From Hydractinia symbiolongicarpus (taxonomy: Eukaryota; Cnidaria; Hydrozoa; Anthoathecata; Hydractiniidae): DNA of 64,000 bases. Both the position numbers and the translations under genes were made by a program. Below are positions 1 to 11,477 of this stretch, piece by piece (the first letter of the stretch is position 1; each line of letters starts with the position of its first letter). The stretch is taken from NCBI RefSeq assembly GCF_029227915.1, contig NC_079886.1, positions 9,114,001 through 9,178,000 of the forward strand, in the 5' to 3' direction. The notes beneath the pieces were generated by a model. That model saw only the letters and a program-made list of their open reading frames with translations. It ran no database searches and had not been told where the DNA came from.

Positions 1-1195
1 GGGTACAAGAAAATAAGAACCCAGAATCTTTTTTTTTTAATACTCAACGTCACTGGGAAAACGAACGTCAAAACTTGAAAAAATGCGGCACTGACGTATA
101 CTTTCCAAATTGTTGCACTGTAAATTTTACAAAATTTTCATAAATATTTTCATAACACCGAATGTCATCATGTTTCCCTGCGATTATTTGTATCCACCCT
201 CATTCCCAGGGATTGTTGCCTTTTTGATATGAGATTAATACGAGGGAAGTCTAAAAGACACAAATACTTGGGATCCAGGGTGGTAAGAATTTCTTGTCGG
301 AATACAAACGTCGCATAACAAATATATCTCGGGGTTTTTTTATTTTAGGATTTTTCTCTAAATACAGTACTTTGGGTTCGACTAATCTTTTGTTATACAT
401 TTTACGAGGGTACATGGTGGATATATACAACTCGCTAATAAAATTCAAATAAAAATAAAATATTTAAAAACGTTGGCCTTCCTTCGATGTTATAAATTTT
501 GCGAAGCATATGCATTCCATGAAAATTCAAAGGAAGGAAGTTCATTTCACTAGACATTGGCGTGCTTACATTGTAAAAAAAAAAAAAGAAAAGGAAAAAG
601 AAAAGCAGCTTGCACAGGAAAAATCGTGCTAAATTCATCTGCGATAAAAAATGACCAACTGTGTAAAATTATGAAAAACAAGCGGTGTCTAAAAACTTTG
701 AGGTGAATTCTCGCACTAATAAAATAATCTTTTTTAGACGTTTGTTATGGATTCTCAGATATTCTCAAACATTTTGAAAATGATTGTGGATGAAGTTGAG
801 AATCACCAAAAGGACGAATCGACAAAGCTTATAGCTAAAAAATTATGTATAAACATTCTAAACATCTCTATACTAATTACATACAATATATACAGAACCA
901 ACTGCTAGGACACACCCGGAAATTTAGGGTCTACGCAAAAAGCTGACAAAAAGCTGTCCTCGCAAAATTGTATTGGCGCGAACATCTATTCTATGAAACC
1001 CAAAAATCGCTTTCTATTAGTGCCTGTCAGTCGTAAACTGTGGGAACAACCTTCGTATATTTTTGCCTTCGTTATACAGGTTAGACTCGATTATATAAAA
1101 AATATTCTTCAGGCTTGATGGGTTACATATTATAAAAGGTTTTTCGATTTTTTCTGGAAATTTATATATACAAACTATGCCTTGAATAACACTAA
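1..1195. other. Non-coding stretch, nothing recognised
   Basis: No exon with convincing splice sites, no RNA gene and no repeat pair was found here on either strand. Open frames are short and rich in Phe/Leu/Lys, as expected of AT-rich non-coding DNA. It lies downstream (3') of the minus-strand psq-type gene. Confidence 0.5.
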
Positions 1196-1565
1196 GGCGG
1201 CGCTTACATGAACAATCTCATACCGGCGTGAGTTAGTGCCCGTATTATAATCGTACCTGTCTATAGGAAAATTTTCTTTTCGTGTTTACATAGTTTCGGG
1301 CAAAATAAAACTCGTAGAAGGATGCGAGACAAGTGTGAGATTCTATGGAAACAAGATTTACCCGAATTGAAATAATTAAGGATGCGTGTAAATTTATTAC
1401 GCATGTATGAAGGGCTCCTGCGCATGTGTACAAAGTTATTCCGCGTGTACAAAAAGCTGTTGCGCATGCGCAAAAAGTTAGGCTTAAGTGCAAGACGACA
1501 ACCTTCATATTGGTATGAAATCTCATGCAAGTATGAGTTGAATTCGATCTCATGTAAACGCCGCC
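1196..1565. mobile_element. MITE with GGCGGC terminal inverted repeats and TAA target duplication (PIF/Harbinger-like)
   Basis: The ends are inverted repeats: GGCGGCGCTTACATGA at the left and the complement of GGCGGCGTTTACATGA at the right, one mismatch in 16. Both ends are flanked by TAA (1193-1195 and 1566-1568), the 3-bp target duplication typical of PIF/Harbinger elements. The 370-bp interior is made of degenerate GCGCATG/GTACAAA-like words and overlapping short frames on both strands that are not a gene. A relative of its right half, with TCATGTAAACG and ACAACCTTCA words, occurs at about 10740-10860. Family assignment is inferred from end structure only. Confidence 0.65.
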
Positions 1566-1625
1566 TAAAATAAAAATTCAATAAAAAAATCTTTTAATTT
1601 CCACAATTAAGTGTTTAACAAATTA

Positions 1626-4600
1626 TCATTGATGAGCTGACTTTGAAAATGCTGACTTATAAGATTTGTCTGTGTACAAAGTTCTACTTGGTTTATAAAA
1701 AGCTGACTCGAACCTTCGATGACGTATATCGGATGGTTTTGAATCCACGTCATCGGTAAGATTTGACAACCAAAATTGTATAGTAGACTGCGGTACATTA
1801 AAAGCCTGTTCGGCGTCTTCAACAGTATTGCCGTCCGACAAGTACGACAAAACCCTCTCCTTATCTGGCACGGAAGCAAATGTTATTCCACTTCCGTCTG
1901 CCGTACTTTCAAAGTCGTCTTCTCTTTCCTCGCTACTGACTGAAGCCTGGACGAAGTCGGACTGTTTAGATGTAGAGCTCGTGGCCGGACTCACTTGAAA
2001 ATGTTGCAAGTATTGATGATTGTACCAAGCTTCGTTATCCACCCAGCTATTCACATCCAGACTGTCACGAAACTCTGCGCACAATTCTAAGAAAAAAAAC
2101 ACACCACTGGATCACTACCTAACATCGAAACCGGTGACAGAAAAGCAAAAGAACAAGTAGGGGAGAATGTTTACCTTAACGCTATTCGGTCCAGGGTTTT
2201 TCGAACATAATATGACCGGGGGGGCGGAGTCCAAAGATAAAAAAACCCTTACCATCTGCACTGACATCTTCTTCATCAACTAACGCCATTAATTCTTTTT
2301 CGCTCTGCGTGCGGTTGATTTCATTTAAGTTAAGCGAACCGGATTTTGTTGACTTAAGAGGATTCTGTAACCGACTGCGATTTCTCCCTGGAAATTTTTG
2401 CTCGTGCGCTGATTGAATAGTGTGTGGTGACGTCATCATGTAATCCATGTCAACATGCTCTGTTTTAACGGACACAGGAGTGACAATCTTCGGATACGTA
2501 GGTGACAATTCAGCTTGGTCAGCCTTAGGTGACTCCTTCATATCAACTAGCACATCTGTTGGGTTCGTTAAATTACCCGTTACAATCAGAGGTTTGGTGG
2601 CTAGGTAGGTGTTAACCATACCTGGCTGAGTTGAATTAATTAACTTGGTTGCTGTTAGCAACTGTTCCGGCGTTAGACCTAAATTGTTTGAAGTGTCAGC
2701 TGTCTTTGGGTTATTTGTAAGAAGTGATACTAATTCCGTCAGGTTAACATTGGTCGTAGCTCGACTACTACTACTAAAGTCATGAGATGAATGATCGTTT
2801 ATTTTTTTCCTTTTGTGATGACAAACGTCATTTTCAACCTTGATTTTACTGTCATCACTATCAGAAATACCTAAATAAAGACATATTTTTATGAAAAAAA
2901 ATCACGACATATTTTTCATATATAAATTTACTGACGTCGTCACACGTTAAAATTAGACGAGGTGACAATTTTTTAAAACGTTTTCATACAGATTATATGC
3001 AGTTTGCTGATGCTAAAGTGATAAACATATGGCAAAATTATTAAACCTTGTTGAATTGAATCAAACTGAAATTTATTAAAACAGTAAATTCACTGGCATA
3101 TTAAACTGTAGATAAAATGTCACTAAATTTATGACAAAACGAAGAAAGATGTATTACTAAACCTAGAAATGCTGATCATTTGTTGATGTTTGAAGTAGTG
3201 AAAACAACCACATACAGAGGCAGTCTAGTTCAGTTATTTAACCATTAAAAAAGACACAAAATTTAAGTTAAATTTCCTGACATTGGTGACATTTTTCTGA
3301 AAATTTTTTAGCTAAAAATCCTGAGATTTTCGATTTTTTGTTAGCTGACTGTTCAAAGAGGAAGAAAAAAAGCAATATGTACATAAAAAAACAAAGAAAC
3401 AAATACAAGCTAAAGATAAAAACTTATATAAAAAAATACTATATTAAAATGAAAAGCATTACAGTGGAAAGTTTAAAATTCCTGATCTTTTTCTGAGATA
3501 TAAAAAGAACAAATTTCTTATGACATTTTGCCAATATTTAAAAAAATTTTGAAAATGTCTTACATTTCTGACAGAGTGGATGTAACCCAGATCTAATCCT
3601 AACCACACTGTGAACCAATCTAAAATTAGCTTGCCTGCTCTTCTATGAAATTCAGTTTTTCATGCCTTTTTTTCAAAAAAAACACAGCACCAGTAGGTTT
3701 TTCATCAGACGATATATTCTTAAGCAAATACCTTTAAACTGATAATTTAATGTGTTTTTGCGTACCATGCTTTTATAGTGCTTTTTAAATTCATTACCTA
3801 TATTACAAGTTCTCATAAAATTTCTGTTGAAAAAATGTTTTTTGTTTTTTTTAAGGAAATTCTGTCTTTAAGGGTCAATATGGGGGAACTACGGTCTAAT
3901 AATATAAACACAACGTACACAAGAATAAAGAACCTACTGCGTTTACGATGAATGTCTTCGGAAGCATGTGGCGATAGTGAAGAACGTGATGATATTGAAG
4001 AACGTGGTGATATTGAACAGGAGTGTGCTCTCAAGTCATGTGAAGCAATATCATTATTAGCTTCATGTACAAAACCCACAACTTCAACTTGCTTTTTATG
4101 ACCTGAAAATAATAACTTGTTTTATACAACAAAAAATTTTCTAAGGGGGGGGGGGGGGAGGGGGGGGTGATGCAAGGAACATAGATAAGGCTTTTTTCAT
4201 ATGTAGTGACCAACACAATATTAAAAAGCTGTCTAAATGTCTAACATATAAATAAAAACAGATAAAAATCACTAAAAATCTACATTTTAGAAAGAAAATA
4301 TTAACAAATCAAAATTTACTTCTACTAAACTAAATTGGGTGAAAAGAAAATAAAACATTTTTATTTTTATATATTACATTTATTTTATTTTGTTCTTTAA
4401 AAAAGAATACACTTCATTGCTAAAAAATAAGATTATACATGTACCCAATTTTCAATAAAGGAATAATTTGTACTTTGGATATTCCTCAAGTGGGACAATC
4501 TCAAATTTTAATCAGAGTTCACAAACAGGGTGATTCTTTTTTATGTTTAAATGTTTTAAAAAATGTATAAATCGATTTTAAATAAAAATTTTAATGATAG

Positions 4601-7297
4601 AAAGACATCAAAAAACCAGTGTTTTACATTGAACTTAAAAGCCTTTAAATGTTTAAAAAGTTGAAATATTTTTATAGCTATTTTCATAGATGACCTCGTT
4701 AGTACTTTCGAATGTGACCAATGTGGTCAATAAAAAATGAAGGGTCCTGGTACAAGTAAACTACCATAAATTTAAAGAATTATAAATTTCATTTTACAGT
4801 TCAAAAATTTGACAATAGAAAATATCAACAAATTCTGTGGGTCAACAAACATGACATTATAATGTATGCAGATAATTAAGTGTGAATATCTTAGGAAAAA
4901 GATTTTGCAGAGATTTTGGCTAATCATCTTTTCAGTTTTCCGGCAACTTCAAAATTATTTATTACATTCCTTTAATTTTTATTCAGTTATTGCGCAAACA
5001 GGAATTATATAAAACTTTACTTTATGGCAGAGATTTTAATTCTTTAGCACGACTTCTATTTGATAATTTTGAACTAAGAAAAATTACACACATGTAAACA
5101 AATTAAATTTTAAATGAGTCAAAGCATGGAGAGTTTTTTAGGAATTTGTATATTTTTTTGAAAAAACTTCTAATTGATTCCTAATATTTCAGACTTAGAA
5201 GTTCAACCAATTATGCACGACAGTTACGTATCATGAACTAAGGTATTGTATAAAAGAGTTCTACAAAGCATTCAGGATTAATAATGTTATTGGGTATTCA
5301 GTTTTTTTCGCCTAAAACATTATACATAAATTTGATTATTTAATTACTATAATTGTGCTTAATAACAAATACGTTTTAGAGCTAGTTGACGTCATAATTT
5401 CGCATAATTAGTGAAACATTTAAGACCTGTATGTCGAGAACCAATAAAGATTCCTAGACATCTTTCAAAGGTCTTTTATATGAGCTCAACTTGCTTTTTC
5501 GCAGAAGTAATTCAATCAACAAAATAGGCGTGGTTAAGAGTACCAAATGTCAAAAACGTTTAATATCTATCTCAAACACATTTTTCGACTAAAACCTAAT
5601 GTGTTCAAGGTAAAAATTATATCAGGGTTGCCACACATTCAACACTTCATGTTTTCAAAAATTTCAGGTTAAATTCTTAGGAGGTGTAGCCATTCTGTAT
5701 ATATGCTTTCACTGTATTTAGACAAGCCATAAAAATTACTGCAGAATTGCCAATTTTTTTCTGCAAAAGTTTCTTTTGATATTCACTCTTTTCTAATTCA
5801 ACAAATTCCCTAAATTATCACTAAAAGATCTAGAACAGGTTTTTAAGAACCTGTTGAAAGATTTCTTATTGCTACTTTTGTTATACGTTTTGAATTGGAT
5901 AATGTCCAGAAAAGCAAAGTGATAAAACAGACACTTTCTTTAATATTGATAGCAAACAGTTAAAGAGATTTCATTTCAAGTGGTTTAATAGTTGTCTAAA
6001 CATATATACGATTCACTTTAATCTCATATAGGCTTTTTTAAAAAAAAACTACTTGCACAAATATAAAAAGTATGTGTCAACACGAAATTTTTCAACATTT
6101 TGGACTGAAGTTTATAAGTCAGGCTTTGAGAAACTGATCGAATATATAGTCTCCACAATCCTCATTTTTATACTTCATACTTTGACACTCCCTTGGGCTG
6201 GGCAGTCTAAGTCATGCATGGCAAAACAAAAAAGTTCAGATTATTTGTAATTGTCTATGTTTTAAAAGGAGCACATCCATAACAAATTAATTCATCATGA
6301 TCAAATAAATTTATATTATTTTAGACTAATAAAATACAATGTTATTCTATACCTGGAGTGACTAACAAGCCTCTTAAACTCTTATTTTGATACTTCATTT
6401 GCTGAATAAATCCATGAAATTCCTCAACACCGATGTTGTACGACTTTGCAATCAATTCAGCTCCTTCGTTAGTTTGAAGAAATCGAATAAGTTCAGCTTC
6501 TTCTATGACAATCTGCGTACGAGGCTTCTCTTTTACATCAGAAGTAAACGGGTGAACCTTCGATACTAAATACACAACAATACAAAACATAAATAAATAA
6601 ATTTAAAAGAACAAACATATTTTAGAGCGAAAATATATATTTATATATACATAATCAAGAGTAAAAACAATTTGGCTTTATATTGCTTTAAAAAGCAACA
6701 TGTTCTTTTCTATAAAATAAAAGATTTGTCATTTAATTTTCTGAAAAAACACTTTTCCAGCATAACATTTGCTTGCATAAACTTTAATATTAATAAAGAG
6801 GTATATAATAAAAAACAGTGTTAACCTGGTTTGTCTGAAGTTCCATGTACATGGTCATCATTTCGAAAATGATCAGAGCCAACTTCTGTCATCGAAGGTA
6901 CTCCCTCATTATTATGCATTTTCTTTAGCCAGCAATGCATAGTCGATTTAGGTATTCCAAAAACTTTTTCAGCAGTTCGTAAACTATTACCATCCTTGAT
7001 AAAATTAATCACTTCCTCTTGCTGTTGTTTAGAATAAGTACCGTATGATTTTGGTGCTTTTAATGGTGCCAAAAGTGTTGAATTCTCCACTCTGCTCCCA
7101 TGAGTCATTGAAGAATTAGTTGGAGTAGATGTTGGTGGTCTGTTGTTAAAGACTGGCGAAAGAGATGTTTTGTATTGCGATGCACTAGGTGATGAAGCAT
7201 TATTAACGTTGTAAGGCGGAGACACTGATGCTGTGTCAGAAGAACAAGTCCTCACATTTGCTTTGAAGTGAGGTGAATTCATCTGTAGCAAATTTGT
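1626..7297 (-). CDS. Pipsqueak-type (psq) helix-turn-helix protein, 3' five exons; probable transcription factor
   Basis: Exons, 5' to 3' on the minus strand: 7297-6826, 6565-6353, 4102-3947, 2870-2253, 2086-1626 (TGA stop 1628-1626). All four introns have GT/AG ends and every junction is phase 1, keeping one frame. From the first in-frame ATG (7282) the product is 634 residues. A psq-type HTH lies at about residues 82-123 (motif SLRTAEKVFGIPKSTMHCWL). A weaker HTH-like stretch fills exon 2 (about 172-207), and a third lies near the C-terminus (about 556-591, TVEDAEQAFNVPQSTIQFWL). Between them is Ser/Pro/Asn-rich disordered sequence with a basic KRKK patch. Family knowledge: psq domains bind DNA, and Drosophila Pipsqueak carries several in tandem. 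The first exon shown begins right after an AG acceptor, so coding or non-coding exons may lie further upstream; none could be identified. Target genes are unknown. Confidence 0.8.
4145..4167. repeat. Poly-G/poly-C tract (G14-A-G8)
   Basis: A run of 14 G, one A and 8 G on the plus strand. On the transcribed (minus) strand it is a C-rich tract about 43-65 nt before the acceptor of the third known exon (4102) of the psq-type gene, so it sits at the edge of its polypyrimidine region. Confidence 0.85.
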
Positions 7298-9125
7298 CTG
7301 TAAAAAAGATGATTAAAAATTGTACCTAAAATTTAACAGAAAAAACATTTTATTACTATAAACCATGGAAACCATAGTTATAACAGAAGGATACCATAGA
7401 AACATTAATTAAAAAGCCAACATAAAAGTAATTACCAAGGTGCACAACATAACACCATAAATGCTGCTTCACGTAAATGTATTATAACTAAAGAAAGCAA
7501 TTAAGATATCTTACAACATCTATGATGCAAAGAATTACAGAAAAACTCATAACCTGTGTGTCTATGCATGGTTCTTATTGACGTATTGTTCCTCAAATTA
7601 TTTATATATTTATATTAAAGTGATTTTTGTAAAAAAAAGGCAAAGAACTCTTGGCTAATGCATCTAAGTGCTGAATAACTTTTATAAAAGTAGCTCCATG
7701 CACTACATCCATAGGTTAAAAATGATATGCGTGCCAATAAACTAGATTATGTTTCAATATTTTTGTAGCACTTATCAGAATCAACAGCAGGCACACGAAA
7801 ACAAACTATACAAGCATTTAAAAAAAAGAAAACGAGCTAGTCAATCAAGATAAGGTTAGGTGTGTTGCAAAACACACACCCAAAATTGCTTTTATGGTGG
7901 CCAGGTGTGTGGACTATTTTAAGTCTTCAATTCTATCAACAAAAAACATCTTTGCACATGTGATATTGCTTCTACCCATGCAATTAAGACCTATAACAGG
8001 ACACTCAATTCTGTTTCATGTGAATGTTGGCCTGTGCGAGTGTAATCAGAAGTGCTAGAATGAAAAGACTGTGTTGAAAAGTTTTAGAAAATTAGATTCT
8101 AGTAACAGCAAAAATTTCTGTCAAAGCAACATAATAATCAAGGCATACAAAACATTAACAAGCACATAGAATCAATTCATGCAATGCATCATTTTCTGCA
8201 ATTCTACTTAAGTGCAAGCAGCAAAAAAGGGACTTTTAGTTATCCTTTAATCAAGGTTAAACTAAATTATAAAATATGCTAGCAGGGTTTACTATTTTAA
8301 AGATAGAATTACAATATAATAATTAGTTTTCATCCAATGTTGTGAGAATATATTAATCAAAACTCAAAAACAGTTACACGTTTTGCAAAATATAAATTAG
8401 CAGAAGTGTCCTGATATGTAAACAAGTTACCTACCATACAGCCTAATGAAATTCTTAATTGGTTAGTTTTTAAGCCTTAATTTACTTATGATTGCCTGCA
8501 CTTATTAGCAACTATTTTTAAAATTTATAATTTTAAATCTGGTTGTACTGACGAAAGTTATTATTACAGAACATGTCGTGTTTTTAAAAATAGACATATA
8601 TATTAATAATTTAAATAATGTTGTGGAATTTATAAAATTAAGTACAAAAACAGTGAGTATACAACCATGAAAAATCAAAATAACTTTATATGGATCCAAA
8701 TCAAACCATTGACGATGTACAGTCATATTTGAAAAGCTTGCGTTGCATGCATTGCATTGGTGAACTTGTAAAGTGTGAAATGAACTTTATAAATCAATAA
8801 AATGACACAAGTATACTGAAATAATAAATAGATATGAAAAAGTACTTCAAAACAGATGTTTTATTTTTTAGCTAAAACTTTGTCATCATTCTAATAATTT
8901 TTTATGCTTTCCCACAATAGGTCGCCTTGTGGAATGTAAAAAAGCAAAAAGCAAAAAGAGAAACGCTGAATTCGTATGGCTGATTAACACTAATGTGTCA
9001 TGGTGTAGTGTCTTGTCTGTATTATTTTGAAAGTTAAGTTAAAAACAACTTCCTAATTTGAATAAAGCCCCCTAGATGGGAATAAGGATGGAACATTAAA
9101 GAACATGTTCAAATAAAGTTTTTTA

Positions 9126-9330
9126 GCAACTTTACCACCTAGGACCAATTTGGGTATATTCCCAAACCTGGGTCCCCGAATCCGTTTCGGAAATGGATAG
9201 GTTGATGATCATTAATAATTATTTTAAGCCACCATATCTCTGTAACCCTTTGTCAAAAGTACATGATCCTATTCATTTTCTTGATTAGTGTTTAAAGACC
9301 TATACGCAACAGGTATACAACTTTCTAAAT
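9126..9330. repeat. Dispersed repeat, copy 1 (second copy near 50755)
   Basis: Shares ordered words with 50755-50965 in the same orientation: GGACCAATTTG, CAAACCTGGGTCCCC, GTTTCGGAA, CAAAAGTACATGATCCTAT, CATTTTCTTGAT and GGTATACAA. Diverged copies of one interspersed family; no open frame and no clear ends. Confidence 0.75.
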
Positions 9331-10545
9331 AATAATTTTGTGCATCTGACTGAAGGGTGTTTTAATTCGGGTACACACATGAAAGAGTTTGCATTGTGTT
9401 TTTGGCTAGCCCTGCCAATCTCTTTACACACAGCATGACATCTTTTAATTGAAAAATATTTAGATCTTTAATTATGCAGTTTTTTTCAGGGAACTTACAG
9501 CAATTGGCATTTTTTTATGGCAACAAGTAACACTATCCTCATAATAATTTTCTCACTTACGAAGCAGTGTTTATACAATTCACTTAGTTGAGGCAACTTA
9601 AGAGTCAATCTCTGTGGGCTGGCGTGATTGGAAAAAATCCTAAATTTTAAGGTTCAAAATTTATTAATTTTGCAGTAAGAAAATATTAATATTAATCAAA
9701 AATAGGTGGCAAATGCAAATGTGTTTTTTGCAATTTTTTTACCTATTGTTAATTGTCCCTTGATGATCACACAAGTTTCTTTTTATTTCTGTTAGGTGAT
9801 GTGTACTATTGAATGCAAAGGAAAAATTCTGGATAATTTTAAGGTCTCTTGGATAACTTCGGAGCCTTATATCTAAAAGGGATGTGGTGTTGATGGCCCT
9901 AGATAAGTGATAACAAAAACTGCTATCTTAGGAATAATAAAAAACTTTGTAAGGAGAAAGTCAAAATGTAAAAATTCTGCCTGACTTGATTGGGCACAAA
10001 TTAGACAAGGCAAGTAAACTGATTAGAGAGTCCATTAGGTACCCTAACAGACATATAAATTAAAGAAATTTATGTCAATGGTATGATTCTTTCAAGAAAC
10101 TTTTCTGGCTCAAAAGGAAAATTAAGAAACATTTAGAATTAATTCAAATTTTAAGAAACCACTAGTGGGATGTACATCATACAAACATGTGTGCATTGGC
10201 AACCTGCTTGAAAAGATTTCAAATCGAGCTACGGTTTACAACCGTAGAAGAACAGAGTCTCTAAAATGTCATGAACTTGCCCCTTGCACTTTACTTGTGT
10301 TAAAAAGTAAACAGGAAAAAGATGGATCTACAATCTGCGATATAAATAGGAGAAAATAGAAGGCATGCATGTCTCTTCTGAAATTAACTAGATACCCTGG
10401 AGTATATCTGATAACTCGAGGTTGAGCTATCTAGCTTATATTTCAGATAATTACTTTACTCAGGCATAATTTACAGAAGAGTGTACATAAATAATTTGAT
10501 GAAACTTGTACTTGCCTATTAAGATATTTCTTTTCTGCATGGTTT

Positions 10546-10860
10546 CTAGCGAAATGAAACTCATACCAGTACAAATGTCATACTGGTATGAGAGACAGAT
10601 ATGACAATTTGTACAAGAAATAAATTTTCATCTAAACATGATTTACCTGAAATGAAACTGCTGCTATGTGCAGGTAGCTAGCTAGCTATATACTAAGCTC
10701 TTGCACATGTGCAATTTTCATAAACCCAATATGAAAAAGTGTCATGTAAACGACAACCTTCACAGCGATATAAAATTTCATGCTCACAGCTGTTTCCTAA
10801 GGAAACAGTGGTGCACAGGCACAATTTCATTTGGAGAGCTTATGTAAACGCTGACAAAGA
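10546..10860. repeat. MITE-like fragment related to the element at 1196-1565
   Basis: Contains a perfect 12-bp inverted repeat, CTCATACCAGTA / TACTGGTATGAG (10560-10571 and 10581-10592, 9-nt loop). Further on it has TCATGTAAACGACAACCTTCA (about 10742-10762) and TTATGTAAACGC (about 10840-10851), words shared with the right half of the 1196-1565 element. Ends are not clear, so the extent is approximate. Confidence 0.45.
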
Positions 10861-11477
10861 TAAAAATCTAAACATACTGATTAAGGCATTAGTATTGAGC
10901 TTTATCCCTGGTCTGAGTTTCATTCCCCTATCAGATCCTTTTTGTATTGTACCTAGCTACCTATTGTACATTTGCAAATGACCTGGCCAAAAAAGGGGCC
11001 AGCTACACATTGCAGATTGTATAAAATAAATACTGTCAGCTAGGTGGATATCGAGTGGCGGAGAACGTCCACACAATTCCGCTTCGTTTTGTCGTTAGGC
11101 AATCACAATTATCACATAATTATATTCCACATAGACCAGCTAGCTAGATAACTAGAAAACTCTTGTTTTTGCAAAAGGACAAAAACATGTCACATATCGG
11201 TCACCGTAATATTAAAATGTTACGTAATATATCTCTTCTGATGGTCAAATATACAAAAAAATGTTCTATAAACCTAAAAAATTCCTCTACGTTATGTCTA
11301 TTACCAAAATCAATTCTAATGTGGTTTAATTATGAACAATAGAAGGTTTTTTTTGTAATTCTGGAATACGAGAAGTCCAAAATATGGATATAATATCTGC
11401 GAGTGAGAGTGTTGGCGAGTTCCATCATGCTTTGCGCACATCATTCTTGTCAAATTGTCTTCGATTTGCCGGGTCCA

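Larger units (their letters stand above)
7298..11477. other. Divergent spacer between psq-type gene and cyclin T
   Basis: About 4.2 kb with no supported coding exon. It should contain the 5' part and promoter of the minus-strand psq-type gene and the promoter/5' UTR of cyclin T, but no TATA box or other site could be assigned with confidence. Two repeats lie inside (9126-9330 and 10546-10860). Confidence 0.5.

Noticed and set aside
1245-1581. Overlapping open frames on both strands
   Set aside because: They lie within the 370-bp Harbinger-like MITE and reflect its short degenerate repeats.
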